DNA from: Treponema_I sp045597345
GTDB lineage: Bacteria; Spirochaetota; Spirochaetia; Treponematales; Treponemataceae
NCBI GenBank assembly: GCA_045597345.1
Contig: JAZLJW010000110.1
Coordinates: 12,943-76,942, forward strand
Direction of reading: 5' to 3'
Length of the DNA stretch: 64,000 nucleotides
Shown: piece by piece, positions 25,621-33,297 of the stretch
Layout: every line of letters begins with the position of its first letter
Position numbering within the stretch: position 1 is the stretch's first letter
Notes under the pieces: generated by a model
Seen by the model: the letters and a program-made list of their open reading frames with translations, nothing else
What the model was told of the DNA's origin: nothing
Databases searched by the model: none
Translations under genes and position numbers: made by a program

Positions 25621-25910
25621 GACAATTCGCTGAATAGAATCTGCGATAATTGTTCTTTTAGGTGTTCGTATTTTCTTTTGTATTCGGAGTCAATGTCTTG
25701 TCCGGTACAAAGATAATCGACAGATGTATCAAGTATTTCTGCCATCTTCATTGCTACAAATACATTCGGTAGGTTTTTTGACGATGACATATTTCTTATA
25801 CGTCTTTCAGACATATTGCATTCAATTGACAATTCTGTCTGAGTAATTTTGCGCTCTCTGAGTAAGGTGTTAACCCTATTCCAGAATGCATCAGGAGTCA
25901 TAGTTTTCAT
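25614..25910 (-). CDS. XRE-family repressor of the early promoter
   Basis: 98 residues from ATG 25910. HTH 'ITQTELSIECNMSERRIRNM', family end 'TSVDYLCTGQDI'. It is divergent from the excisionase-like gene at 26003, the usual place of the main lysogeny repressor. Three GACAAAA direct repeats lie in and beyond its 5' end. The alternative TTG start (25937) seems less likely. Confidence 0.7.
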   Translation of the reverse strand: MKTMTPDAFWNRVNTLLRERKITQTELSIECNMSERRIRNMSSSKNLPNVFVAMKMAEILDTSVDYLCTGQDIDSEYKRKYEHLKEQLSQILFSELSK

Positions 25911-25922
25911 ACTTTTATTGTC

Positions 25923-25959
25923 GACAAAAAAAGACAAAACTTTATATTTTTAGACAAAA
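25923..25959 (+). promoter_or_regulatory. GACAAAA direct repeats, possible operator
   Basis: GACAAAA occurs at 25923, 25933 and 25953 in the gap between the XRE gene and the 26003 gene. Repeated short sites here could bind the adjacent repressor. TATATT lies between the second and third copies. Confidence 0.45.
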
Positions 25960-25962
25960 ATG

Positions 25963-25975
25963 GTCTTGGCGGACA
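25963..25975 (+). repeat. GTCTTGGCGGACA motif, copy 1
   Basis: Exact 13-base copy, 28 bases before the start of the 26003 gene. One of five exact copies, all on the plus strand. Confidence 0.7.
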
Positions 25976-26002
25976 TTGGTAATTATATAAGGAAGGCAGC
26001 AA

Positions 26003-26314
26003 ATGAATTTAGATTTGCCAGAAATTGGCGAAGTATTACGCAATCTTGAACACATCAAGAATCGTATTGATCAGGTATCAACTAAAAGTGACCTTACACA
26101 GACATGGTACAACATTAACGAATGCCATGCTCTTAAAGGTGGGTGTTCATTCAACACATTGAAAAGTAATTATTCTCTTCAGCCAAAAGGTGGCGTCCCT
26201 GATGCAAAGGTAGGTGGCCGCAAGGTATGGCACAGGGACACTGTTATAGAGTGGCTCAATGTCACTGACGAAGAATTACCGAATTATCTTTCAAAAAACG
26301 TGGTAAGCGAATGA
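26003..26314 (+). CDS. Excisionase-like / HTH protein
   Basis: 103 residues. The C-terminal half ('TWYNINECHALKGGCSFNTL ... VGGRKVWHRDTVIEWL') has the winged-helix plan of excisionase/MerR-like HTH_17 proteins, with a variant glycine-rich loop. First gene of the rightward early operon, opposite the XRE repressor, so a role in excision or early control is likely. Confidence 0.6.
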   Translation: MNLDLPEIGEVLRNLEHIKNRIDQVSTKSDLTQTWYNINECHALKGGCSFNTLKSNYSLQPKGGVPDAKVGGRKVWHRDTVIEWLNVTDEELPNYLSKNVVSE

Positions 26315-26502
26315 CAAACGGAAGTGGGTTCTACGTTTTCAGAAGTGGTGGTGGTGCACCTAAATATCTGCATAAAAATCTTGCAAGTGCAGAAGCTGAA
26401 GCAAAAAGGCTTTCAATGTTATATCCGGGCGAAAAGTTCATTGTACTTAAGTGGATTGAGACTTTCTCCTATGAATTGATTGTTGAAAAATGCCCTGAGT
26501 AA
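26311..26502 (+). CDS. Small hypothetical protein
   Basis: 63 residues, overlapping the previous stop by four bases. 'FYVFRSGGGAPKYLHKNLAS' then 'EAEAKRLSMLYPGEKFIVLK' resembles small prophage proteins of unknown function. Alpha/beta by eye. Confidence 0.5.
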   Translation: MTNGSGFYVFRSGGGAPKYLHKNLASAEAEAKRLSMLYPGEKFIVLKWIETFSYELIVEKCPE

Positions 26503-26699
26503 CAGATTGGATATAACGGTATATGCCGTTAAAAGGTCGTTGACCTAAATAAAACAAATCTGGGAGAAACCCAGGAAAAGGACGTTACAGCTGAGATCGT
26601 AAAAGCTGACTCCTAGTTTAATACGTTTTGAAAATCTCGTTAGCCGGCCGTCAAAGGGGCACACTTTGAAAATCAAGCCAAAGCGAAAGACGGTGAAAA

Positions 26700-26745
26700 G
26701 GATATTGTAATGGTACCTTGGCAAGGTTCGATTCCTTGAATATCC
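26700..26745 (+). ncRNA. tRNA-like minihelix within the large RNA
   Basis: GGATATT (26700-26706) pairs with AATATCC (26739-26745). Directly adjoining it is a canonical T-arm: CAAGG, loop TTCGATT, CCTTG. Only 15 bases with a GG dinucleotide replace the D and anticodon arms. The geometry (7-bp acceptor stacked on a 5-bp T-stem with a 7-base loop) matches tRNA exactly. Confidence 0.6.
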
Positions 26746-26881
26746 ATCCTTTAATGGTTTGGTATTGGACATAGGACAGACCACCTACCGGAACCGTACC
26801 TGGAGTGGCTGTAACTGGGTGTGCGGCAGTCGTGTCAAGTTAATCCGTTGGATACTTGACCAAAGGCGCTAGAGACCTTTG

Positions 26882-26912
26882 CCGGAAGGCTTCACCCCTT
26901 CCGGATTTTTTT
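26882..26912 (+). terminator. Intrinsic terminator of the large RNA
   Basis: CCGGAAGG pairs with CCTTCCGG around a seven-base loop, followed by T7. Strong by composition. Confidence 0.8.
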
Positions 26913-27019
26913 GTGAAAAGACAGGAGTTTCCTGTTGAAAATATAAAATCCTAAGCCAGGAGAAAAAAAGGCAAAGTTTGTTAACTAATCAGTGTGATTA
27001 GTGTCGTTTTTGTTAATTA

Positions 27020-27048
27020 CTGGTCTGCCGTTGGTAGGCCAGGTTTTT
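27020..27048 (+). terminator. Terminator-like hairpin before a small gene
   Basis: CTGGTCTGCC pairs with GGTAGGCCAG over ten positions (two G-T wobbles) around GTT, then T5. GGAG and ATG 27065 follow. Same arrangement as other genes in the window. Confidence 0.65.
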
Positions 27049-27064
27049 ATTAATGGAGTTAATT

Positions 27065-27295
27065 ATGACTGATAGGGAAGTTTGCAAGGCAAATTTTATA
27101 GATGGTGAAATGCAGAGTAGATACTTTTCAAATGGCGGAAAGTTTATGCTCGTAGATGTAGAGAATGCATATGATCAAGGATTGCAAGACGGCAGACGCG
27201 AAGTTCAGAAAAAACTAATTGAAGCAGTTAGCCCTAAAAATGACATGGATACTATCTATTTGGAAGTAATTAGCATAATTGGAGAGATCGAATGA
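27065..27295 (+). CDS. Small hypothetical early protein
   Basis: 76 residues, ATG chosen for GGAG seven bases upstream. Contains 'DVENAYDQGLQDGRRE', a pattern seen in small phage proteins counting residues before a helix. Not recognised. First of a chain of overlapping small genes. Confidence 0.5.
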   Translation: MTDREVCKANFIDGEMQSRYFSNGGKFMLVDVENAYDQGLQDGRREVQKKLIEAVSPKNDMDTIYLEVISIIGEIE

Positions 27296-27528
27296 AAAGA
27301 GAATATAACAAGGGTGAAAATTACAGTAAGTGTACATTATGCGCAAACTATCGTCAGGATTACAGCAATGAAAAGAAGTGTTTTATACATACGTGCGTAA
27401 AATACTTGATTGCTGCTATTGGAGACTTCCATGTTTGGACTGCATGTGCTTCATGTAGCATGGATGATTTGTTTAAGAAATATACGTACAAAGACGGCTC
27501 GCCTTGTGGTAAGGAAGTAGAAGAATGA
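27292..27528 (+). CDS. Small cysteine-rich protein
   Basis: 78 residues with Cys pairs 'KCTLCANY' and 'ACASCSMDDLF', suggesting a zinc-binding fold. Overlaps both neighbours by four bases (ATGA). Function unknown; similar in style to other Cys-rich small proteins in this window. Confidence 0.5.
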   Translation: MKREYNKGENYSKCTLCANYRQDYSNEKKCFIHTCVKYLIAAIGDFHVWTACASCSMDDLFKKYTYKDGSPCGKEVEE

Positions 27529-27737
27529 AAAGAAACAGTAATTGCAATACCTGTGGTTGGTTAAGTTATGCACAGGAAAAATACAGCGGTGAAAAATGGA
27601 AGTTTTGCGGTTGCCCTGACATACATTACGATGGCATCAACCAGAGCATACTATCGCGAGTTGGCTATTGCGAACACCATAAAAGACAAACTGCAGAGCA
27701 GAAAGAGTTCTGGAAAAATTGGGGGACAGAAGAATGA
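27525..27737 (+). CDS. Small cysteine-rich protein
   Basis: 70 residues with 'CNTCGWLSY', 'FCGCPDIHYD' and 'GYCEHH', probably a zinc-binding module. Coupled by ATGA overlaps to neighbours. Function unknown. Confidence 0.5.
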   Translation: MKRNSNCNTCGWLSYAQEKYSGEKWKFCGCPDIHYDGINQSILSRVGYCEHHKRQTAEQKEFWKNWGTEE

Positions 27738-27892
27738 AAACACATTCATTGATATCGGTTCTTTGTGAAGTTACAGCTATGCTGTTTGGTCTATTTTCAG
27801 ACAGCACAAACTTAATTCTGTTCAGTGGTTTTACGCTCATTGGTGTAATTCTTTATGACTATACAGAAAGACATGACAGAGGTGACAGATGA
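27734..27892 (+). CDS. Small membrane protein
   Basis: 52 residues with a hydrophobic helix in two parts ('LILFSGFTLIGVILYDY') and a charged C-terminus. Overlaps neighbours by four bases on each side. Function unknown. Confidence 0.5.
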   Translation: MKTHSLISVLCEVTAMLFGLFSDSTNLILFSGFTLIGVILYDYTERHDRGDR

Positions 27893-28068
27893 GAAATAAG
27901 AATAAAAAAACAGGTTTAGGTATTCTTGAAGTTTTGCAGATTATTTTTATAGTCTTAAAACTTTGCAAACTTATTAACTGGAGTTGGTTAGCTGTTTTAA
28001 GTCCTTCATGGATTTCATTTTTGATAATAGCAATCGTAATAATCGTTGTATGGATTTTGGAGCAATGA
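27889..28068 (+). CDS. Small membrane protein
   Basis: 59 residues: basic N-terminus, then 'ILEVLQIIFIVLKL' and a strong C-terminal membrane segment ('WISFLIIAIVIIVVWIL'). Translationally coupled to the previous gene. Function unknown. Confidence 0.5.
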   Translation: MRNKNKKTGLGILEVLQIIFIVLKLCKLINWSWLAVLSPSWISFLIIAIVIIVVWILEQ

Positions 28069-28518
28069 ATGACAGGTAAAGAAAAAGCGGTTATAGAAGA
28101 ATGGACTGTAACACAAGAAGAAGCCGATGCAGAAATGTATGCGCATAAAAAACATTGTATAAATTGCATTAGCTGTGGAAATTGTCTCGAATCTGCTATA
28201 GAAGATAGATGTGAATCATATCGGAAAAGTTACAAGGATTATTTGAGACTGGCAGAGGGCAAGCCAGAATGGCACGACTTAAAGGAAGCCCCAAATGATC
28301 TACCAAAGTGCGCAGAGAATGAGCAGATTATTTTTTATGTGCATGAATATTATAAAGATATCGAGAGATACATAAACCATTATTGCTTAGGGTTTTATAA
28401 AAAATCTTTTATGGATGATGATGTAAAACTTTTTGTTGAAAGAAGCAAAGGTTACGAATGTGAACATTCCACCGAAGATGTACTTTATTGGTGTGAACTT
28501 CCAAAGTTTGAGGGTTAG
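28069..28518 (+). CDS. Cys-rich protein with DUF551-like C-terminus
   Basis: 149 residues. The N-terminal part holds cysteines ('HCINCISCGNCLESA'). From about residue 65 'EWHDLKEAPNDLPKCAENE' starts a DUF551-like segment ending 'VLYWCELP'. Such small proteins are common in phage early regions; function unknown. Confidence 0.5.
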   Translation: MTGKEKAVIEEWTVTQEEADAEMYAHKKHCINCISCGNCLESAIEDRCESYRKSYKDYLRLAEGKPEWHDLKEAPNDLPKCAENEQIIFYVHEYYKDIERYINHYCLGFYKKSFMDDDVKLFVERSKGYECEHSTEDVLYWCELPKFEG

Positions 28519-28520
28519 TT

Positions 28521-28688
28521 ATGACTAGAACAGAAGATGGAAGAACTTATACATGGGATAAAGGATTTATTATCGTTGAGGAAAACGGCAAGGAAATCTT
28601 TAAAGCATTGGATGTGTGTAAAGATAAAGTTCTACCATTCCATGAGTTAAAAAAGCTCGTCGAACTTTTTGCAGAGGTAATTGAATGA
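28521..28688 (+). CDS. Small hypothetical protein
   Basis: 55 residues starting two bases after the previous stop and overlapping the next start by four. Mixed composition, no motif recognised. Confidence 0.4.
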   Translation: MTRTEDGRTYTWDKGFIIVEENGKEIFKALDVCKDKVLPFHELKKLVELFAEVIE

Positions 28689-28993
28689 CAGACAAGGAAA
28701 ATGCAAATGAATACGCATTATTGTATTGTGCAAGAAACTGCACAGGAAACAAATGCGATACACGGAAAACCTGCGAAAGATATAAAGCAAGATATAGTTC
28801 TTTCCTTGCAGGACTTGAAGCAGGCAGGAAAGAAAAGGAAACCATTATCGGAGCAATGGAAACTATAAAAAACTACTGCATAGAAATAAGCAATGAAAAT
28901 GGGAATTGTAAAAAATGCGTTTTCTGCAGCAGAGGATATAACGGATGTAAGTTGCAGACGTCACCTAATAATTGGGAGTTAGCAGAAGTATGA
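28685..28993 (+). CDS. Cys-rich early protein with W-E-L-A-E tail
   Basis: 102 residues. Cys pairs in the N-terminus ('CARNCTGNKCDTRKTCERY'), then 'FLAGLEAGRKEKE', and a C-terminal module 'CKKCVFCSRGYNGCKL' closing 'NNWELAEV'. The last part is shared with the genes at 56131 and 56705, so they form a paralogous family around a small zinc-ribbon-like module. Confidence 0.55.
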   Translation: MTDKENANEYALLYCARNCTGNKCDTRKTCERYKARYSSFLAGLEAGRKEKETIIGAMETIKNYCIEISNENGNCKKCVFCSRGYNGCKLQTSPNNWELAEV

Positions 28994-29048
28994 AACACTG
29001 GAAGTCGAATGGAATAAACCGGGGTAACCTTATAGATTAAGGTATAGT

Positions 29049-29061
29049 GTCTTGGCGGACA
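29049..29061 (+). repeat. GTCTTGGCGGACA motif, copy 2
   Basis: Exact copy, followed by a near-copy of the flank GAGATTAAGG. It sits at the left edge of the XRE/leader/antirepressor module, whose right edge carries copy 3. Confidence 0.7.
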
Positions 29062-29087
29062 TAGAGATTAAGGGGGCGAAACAGAAT

Positions 29088-29384
29088 CTATACGTTATAA
29101 AAATCAGCTAACACTTTAACACTATCAAGGATCTGTTTTACTGCATCTTTGTGAGATTCCATTGTTTCAGGTGGAATATCTTCACCGGTAACAAGATACT
29201 CTACGGTAGTGCCTAACGCCTTGGCAATGGCTACGGACTGAACAGCATTCGGAAGTATATCCCTGGTGCTCCAGTTCGTAAGCGTATTGTATGGAACCTG
29301 AATAGCATCAGCTAGCCATTTCAGGTTTTGATTTTTGCCCTTAGTAAGGGTTTTTACGTTGTTCCAGAATCCAGTCTCATTCAC
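29088..29384 (-). CDS. XRE-family repressor (module B)
   Basis: 98 residues. HTH 'NLKWLADAIQVPYNTLTNWS', family end 'GTTVEYLVTGEDI'. Divergent from the 29627 regulator, with a 14-base perfect palindrome over the opposing promoter. Likely represses that promoter. Confidence 0.75.
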   Translation of the reverse strand: MNETGFWNNVKTLTKGKNQNLKWLADAIQVPYNTLTNWSTRDILPNAVQSVAIAKALGTTVEYLVTGEDIPPETMESHKDAVKQILDSVKVLADFYNV

Positions 29385-29410
29385 GGTGACTATATCGGCA
29401 AATTATTCAT

Positions 29411-29447
29411 TTACTTAACAGATTTTTATTGACAATCTGTTAAGTAA
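29411..29447. promoter_or_regulatory. Operator palindrome, module B
   Basis: TTACTTAACAGATT and AATCTGTTAAGTAA are perfect 14-base inverted repeats around a 9-base spacer. TTGACA (29429-29434) runs from the spacer into the right arm, with TATAAA at 29450. The sequence differs from the operators of the other modules. Confidence 0.75.
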
Positions 29448-29459
29448 CATATAAAGTTT

Positions 29460-29608
29460 AATTATCAGTTAATTAACTGAATCACCGGCCTAGTCACCCG
29501 ATGAACAGAATCTGAAGTACAACGAAGAACCCTTAAACAGGGGGAGTATTGTGTTTACTTCAGAGCACAAGAACCTTGACCGGTTATCCCTCTATTTAAG
29601 GGCTTTTT
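29460..29608 (+). ncRNA. Structured leader RNA, module B
   Basis: a TCTGAAGTA (29511-29519) pairs with TACTTCAGA (29556-29564). b CCCTTAAA (29530-29537) pairs with TTTAAGGG (29595-29602), extended by AGGG/CCCT. The order is a-b-a'-b', then T5. An AACC/GGTT hairpin lies between a' and b'. A GGGAGG site and the antirepressor ATG follow 13-20 bases later. Confidence 0.6.
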
Positions 29609-29626
29609 ATTTTCATACAGGGAGGT

Positions 29627-30340
29627 ATGAACATGAACGAAGTAGCAGTAGAAAAAACTATGACAGTAAAAGAAATCTCAATATTTTGTGGATGTTCAGA
29701 AAGAACTGTTCAGCGGTGGATAAAAAAAGCTTCTGCAAAAATGTCCTCAGTTGCCGACAAAATGTCGGCAGCCGGTCATGGAAGAGTTGTTGATTACAAT
29801 ATTGATGAAGTCGAATGTATTTTGCGTTATTCATCACTTGGTTATGACGTTGTTTTAACCGTAATGGAAAACGCAAGAAAAAGCGGTTTGTCAGGAACTG
29901 AATCAATGGCAGTTTTACCATCAAACACTACACCAGTTGAGGTAATGATGGCAAAAGTAGCTGAAACATTTTCTGCTATCGCTCTTGCCGTTCAGGATAA
30001 TTCAAAACGCATTACTGCAATTGAAAACCAGATTATGCAGAAACCTGGAATCTGTTTACCAGCTCCACAGATTACTCCACGCAAACATATCAGCATGATT
30101 ATTAGGGAATATGTAGCACGTACCGGTGATACATACTCAAACGCATGGAACGAACTTTATCGGCAGTATTCGTACAGAACCGGAATTGATGTAAGAAAAC
30201 GAGCAAAGAACCGTGAAATGGATGTTCTTGATTACATCGAATTAGAAGGACAGATGGAAATTCTTCAGTCAATCGCAATAGAAATCTTCATTGAAAAAGT
30301 TGAAAACGGTCTTGGCGGACAGAATGAAAGCAGCAACTAA
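29627..30340 (+). CDS. Antirepressor-type regulator with MerR-like HTH
   Basis: 237 residues. N-terminal HTH 'TVKEISIFCGCSERTVQRWI'. The C-terminal part ('MIIREYVARTGDTYSNAWNE ... RKRAKNREMDVLDYIE') resembles the C-terminal domain of phage antirepressors such as the ORF6C type. Expressed from the promoter opposite repressor B through the structured leader. Its last codons contain motif copy 3. Confidence 0.55.
   Translation: MNMNEVAVEKTMTVKEISIFCGCSERTVQRWIKKASAKMSSVADKMSAAGHGRVVDYNIDEVECILRYSSLGYDVVLTVMENARKSGLSGTESMAVLPSNTTPVEVMMAKVAETFSAIALAVQDNSKRITAIENQIMQKPGICLPAPQITPRKHISMIIREYVARTGDTYSNAWNELYRQYSYRTGIDVRKRAKNREMDVLDYIELEGQMEILQSIAIEIFIEKVENGLGGQNESSN
30309..30321 (+). repeat. GTCTTGGCGGACA motif, copy 3
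   Basis: Exact copy inside the 3' end of the 29627 gene, encoding GLGG. With copy 2 it brackets module B as direct repeats 1260 bases apart. Confidence 0.7.
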
Positions 30341-30497
30341 GGGTAAAGGAATGAAAACAACAAACTGGGAAAAAATCGACAGAAAAATTGAAAAGATGGG
30401 AACTGAAAAGTTCTCTGAAGAATATGGAACTGATCAGGCTGCAGAATTGCGCCTTATCTGTGGCAAAAAACTGAGCAACGAAAAGAAGGAGAAATAA
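30324..30497 (+). CDS. Small basic hypothetical protein
   Basis: 57 residues if started at 30324 inside the previous gene; ATG 30351 is an alternative. Highly charged and helical. Sits directly before the YqaJ exonuclease gene. Not recognised. Confidence 0.4.
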   Translation: MKAATKGKGMKTTNWEKIDRKIEKMGTEKFSEEYGTDQAAELRLICGKKLSNEKKEK

Positions 30498-30499
30498 GA

Positions 30500-31522
30500 A
30501 TGCAAGAGTTGTATCAGATGGTATTGGATATGGGCAAGTGTGAACTTATCCCATGTAATCAGGATGAAAATCCTGAATTTTGGCTTGCTACACGTACAAC
30601 CGGTATCGGTGGAAGTGATGCCGGTGCAGTATGTGGACTCAGTAAGTGGGCAACGCCTTTAAGCGTGTACCTTGCAAAAAAGGATTTATCTAAGTTTGAA
30701 GGTAATGCATTCACTGAGTATGGCCACCGAATGGAGCCAGTTATCCGGGAATGGTCAAAAGAAGATTTGGGATGCGTAATTGAAGAAGTTCCCGGAATGT
30801 TCAAAAGCCGTGAGCACGATTTCATGAACGCTAATCTTGATGGACTGATTTACTTTGAAGAAGAAAAAAAACTCTCCGGAGTAACTTTAATCGGTCTTGG
30901 CGGACATGAGATTAAGGAAAGCAGCGGAGAGGGGTTTACAGATGAAGGCGATGTGCCTGACCAATATTATGCACAAGTTCAGCATTATATGCAAGTGACC
31001 GGCTTAAATTGGTTTATTCTCACCGCTCATATTAACGGCAAACCGGAACTGAAACATTACCCAATTTTACGTGATGAAGCATTTATTTCTGAAATGGTAA
31101 ACAAAGAAACCGATTTCTGGGAAAACTACGTCCTTACCGACACTGCACCTGCGCCAACAGGAACAGCCCAGGAAAGTGATGCCGTTAAACAGTTGCCTAT
31201 GGCAGAAGAAATTGAGATTCCTGATGAATACTCATATCTCTTTGAAGAAAGAGAAGAAATTGAAGCACAGATCAAGGAACTTGAAGCAAAAAGCGAAGCT
31301 CTGAAAAGTCAGATTCTTTTGAAAATGTATTCACTTTCTGATGGTGCAGAAGATTCTGAAAAAGTGACTGCTTATTGTGGCGGTTGGAAAGTTACCTACA
31401 ATCAGCAGACCAGAAAGTCAGTAGATACCAACGAAATGAAAAAAGCCGGTATTTACGATGATTACTGCAAGGAAACATTGTCAAAGGTAATGCGTATCAG
31501 TAAACCAAAGGCGGCCGTATGA
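30500..31522 (+). CDS. YqaJ-type viral recombinase exonuclease
   Basis: 340 residues. 'TGIGGSDAGAVCGLSKWATP' is the conserved N-terminal motif. 'NANLDG' supplies the Asp and 'GHEIKES' the E-x-K catalytic pair; 'YYAQVQHYMQVTG' is the helix found in all members. A 5'-3' exonuclease that makes single strands for RecT, encoded 0.8 kb downstream. The C-terminal 90 residues form a helical extension. Motif copy 4 lies over the E-x-K codons. Confidence 0.9.
   Translation: MQELYQMVLDMGKCELIPCNQDENPEFWLATRTTGIGGSDAGAVCGLSKWATPLSVYLAKKDLSKFEGNAFTEYGHRMEPVIREWSKEDLGCVIEEVPGMFKSREHDFMNANLDGLIYFEEEKKLSGVTLIGLGGHEIKESSGEGFTDEGDVPDQYYAQVQHYMQVTGLNWFILTAHINGKPELKHYPILRDEAFISEMVNKETDFWENYVLTDTAPAPTGTAQESDAVKQLPMAEEIEIPDEYSYLFEEREEIEAQIKELEAKSEALKSQILLKMYSLSDGAEDSEKVTAYCGGWKVTYNQQTRKSVDTNEMKKAGIYDDYCKETLSKVMRISKPKAAV
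30894..30906 (+). repeat. GTCTTGGCGGACA motif, copy 4
   Basis: Exact copy inside the exonuclease gene, followed by TGAGATTAAGG, encoding the GLGGHEIK catalytic stretch. This may be the source from which intergenic copies derive. Confidence 0.7.
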
Positions 31523-31782
31523 AACGTTACGAAGCGAAAAAAGGAATCCTGTCATGCTGGCAATGTGGCAGTGAAAATATAAGTGTATTTGAGCGTCTTT
31601 GTTCTCGAAAGCCATATGAACCACTGTTACATTTTGTGAATTTTGTACAGTGCAAAGATTGCGGCTGCAGCACAGGGTGTCACGAAGATAAGAGTAAGGC
31701 TATTTTGGCATGGAATAGTGCTTATTCAACACCGGAAGAAGTTGCAAAACTGGGGGAATATGATGCGGTTTCTTTGTGTTGA
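31519..31782 (+). CDS. Lar-like zinc ribbon protein
   Basis: 87 residues. 'CWQCGSENISV' and 'FVQCKDCGCSTG' supply two Cys pairs and 'AILAWNS' the conserved helix end of Lar restriction-alleviation-type proteins. Overlaps both neighbours. An anti-restriction role is possible but unproven. Confidence 0.55.
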   Translation: MKRYEAKKGILSCWQCGSENISVFERLCSRKPYEPLLHFVNFVQCKDCGCSTGCHEDKSKAILAWNSAYSTPEEVAKLGEYDAVSLC

Positions 31783-32347
31783 TACGGAAACAACGGGCAT
31801 TGATACGTCTGATTCAGGGATTTTTGAGTTTGCCGCAATCATTGTAATTGACGGTAAAGTCGAAGCTGAAAGGGATTATTACTTTAACCCATTAAGTGAA
31901 ACCATTGTATATCACGAAGAAGCCGGGAAAATTCATGGTGTATCAGAAGATGAAATCATGCATTTCATGCCGGAAAAAGATGGGGCAGAAATCCTTGATA
32001 CCTTTTTCCGCTCATGCATGAAACGTCCTGACTCAAAAGGCCGTACCGGTGAAAAACTGATTTTTGTGGGATATAACAGCCAGTTTGACTGGGATCACAC
32101 AAAGGCAATGATGGAAAGACACGGGTATAACATGGATGACTATTTCAGTCAGCGTGTGTGTGTCTTTGAACAGGTTAAAAAGGGCGGTCAGATGCGTGTA
32201 GTTCCGTATCTGGAAAACAGAAAATCGGGAACGTTGTGTAAGGCTTTTAACATTGACCTTTCAAACGCTCATAACGCCTTGGCTGATATTAAGGCCACAA
32301 GAGAATTAGCAACAAAATTACAGTTAAAGGGAGTATCACTTTTATGA
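31760..32347 (+). CDS. DnaQ-like 3'-5' exonuclease (DEDDh)
   Basis: 195 residues from ATG 31760 with GGGGGA upstream. Exo I 'CVDTETTGID', Exo II 'GYNSQFDW', Exo III 'NAHNALADIKATREL' with His and Asp. It likely trims DNA during recombination or replication. Starts within the previous gene. Confidence 0.8.
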   Translation: MMRFLCVDTETTGIDTSDSGIFEFAAIIVIDGKVEAERDYYFNPLSETIVYHEEAGKIHGVSEDEIMHFMPEKDGAEILDTFFRSCMKRPDSKGRTGEKLIFVGYNSQFDWDHTKAMMERHGYNMDDYFSQRVCVFEQVKKGGQMRVVPYLENRKSGTLCKAFNIDLSNAHNALADIKATRELATKLQLKGVSLL

Positions 32348-33294
32348 AAGCTAACGGATCAGATTCACTTCAGAAAATGAACAACACTAACGCCCCGGCA
32401 GTAAACAATCCGGCAAACAGTATGCGCAACTTTATTATGAAGATGTCAGACCAGATCAAGACAGCCTTGCCGCAGACCATTACAGGGGAGCGTATGTGCC
32501 GCATTGCAATGACTGCAATCAGCAAAAATCCTAAACTTGCAGAATGTTCACAGAACAGTTTTATGGGGGCATTGCTTACTGCAGCTCAGCTTGGGCTTGA
32601 ATGCAATACACCACTGGGACAGTCATACTTACTGCCATTTTACAACAGCAAGACAAAAACACTGGAGTGTGAGTTCCAGCTTGGTTATCAGGGACTTATT
32701 GACCTTTGTTACCGTACAAAGCAGTACAAGACAATTCAGGCTCGCATTGTTTATGAAGGCGATGATTTTACCTATGAATACGGTATCAATGAAAACCTGA
32801 TTCACCGTCCGAAGGAACAGAGCACTAAACCTATCTATGTCTACGCATACTACGAACTTATTAACGGTGCAAAGTCTTTCGATGTTATGTCCTGGGCTGC
32901 CATCATGGAATACGCTAAACACTATTCAATGGCAGTTCAGAAGGGTTGGACTTCACCATGGACTACAGCCCCGGAAGAAATGGCAAAGAAAACACTGCTG
33001 AAAAAGGTTCTTAAATATGCCCCAAAGGTTGTTGAAGTTGCTGAAGCAATCTCTTCTGATTCATCGATTGTTAAAACCAACGTGATTACAGATAACGGCA
33101 AGGTATTTCTTGATAAAGATGTGATTGATGTTGATTTCTCCGTAGCATCAGAACCGGAAAAAGCACCTGATTCAGTTGTAAAGGAAAATTTGACAACTGA
33201 AAGCGTACCAACTCAGGCAGAAATGGATGCAGCTTTTAATGAACAGGCTGAGATGTATCACGAAGCTGCACAGAGTGCTCAGGAGTTGTTTTAA
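32344..33294 (+). CDS. recT: RecT family single-strand annealing protein
   Basis: 316 residues. 'ALPQTITGERMCRIAMTAIS' followed by 'CSQNSFMGALLTAAQLGLEC' and 'YLLPFYNSKTKTLECEFQLG' are RecT hallmarks. It anneals homologous strands, working with the YqaJ exonuclease. Acidic C-terminal tail as usual for SSB contact. Overlaps the previous gene by four bases. Confidence 0.9.
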   Translation: MKANGSDSLQKMNNTNAPAVNNPANSMRNFIMKMSDQIKTALPQTITGERMCRIAMTAISKNPKLAECSQNSFMGALLTAAQLGLECNTPLGQSYLLPFYNSKTKTLECEFQLGYQGLIDLCYRTKQYKTIQARIVYEGDDFTYEYGINENLIHRPKEQSTKPIYVYAYYELINGAKSFDVMSWAAIMEYAKHYSMAVQKGWTSPWTTAPEEMAKKTLLKKVLKYAPKVVEVAEAISSDSSIVKTNVITDNGKVFLDKDVIDVDFSVASEPEKAPDSVVKENLTTESVPTQAEMDAAFNEQAEMYHEAAQSAQELF

Positions 33295-33297
33295 GTT

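Larger units (their letters stand above)
26508..26912 (+). ncRNA. Candidate large structured RNA with a tRNA-like domain
   Basis: A non-coding stretch of about 400 bases holding at least seven local hairpins in a row, among them TAACGG/CCGTTA, GGTC/GACC, CTGGG/CCCAG, CAAAG/CTTTG and a GTCAAGT...ACTTGAC stem. It ends with CCGGAAGG/CCTTCCGG and T7. At 26700-26745 is a tRNA-like unit without D stem or anticodon arm. The gap 26913-27064 holds short hairpins and no gene. It is not an obvious tmRNA or RNase P RNA; a relation to large ornate phage RNAs (GOLLD/ROOL) is only a suggestion. Confidence 0.5.

Noticed and set aside
26508..26912. Group I intron, tmRNA or RNase P RNA
   Set aside because: No exon-joining context, no P7-like core or internal reading tag, and no RNase P consensus could be found by eye. 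The tRNA-like part is internal and lacks a long-range acceptor stem.
30324..30497. The GGCGGA part of the repeated motif acting as a general ribosome site
   Set aside because: Only one copy is suitably placed before a start codon; the other copies are at different distances or far from a start.
31643..31759. N-terminal extension of the DnaQ-like exonuclease
   Set aside because: The extension overlaps the coding region of the Lar-like gene and has no family similarity. GGGGGA precedes the ATG at 31760.
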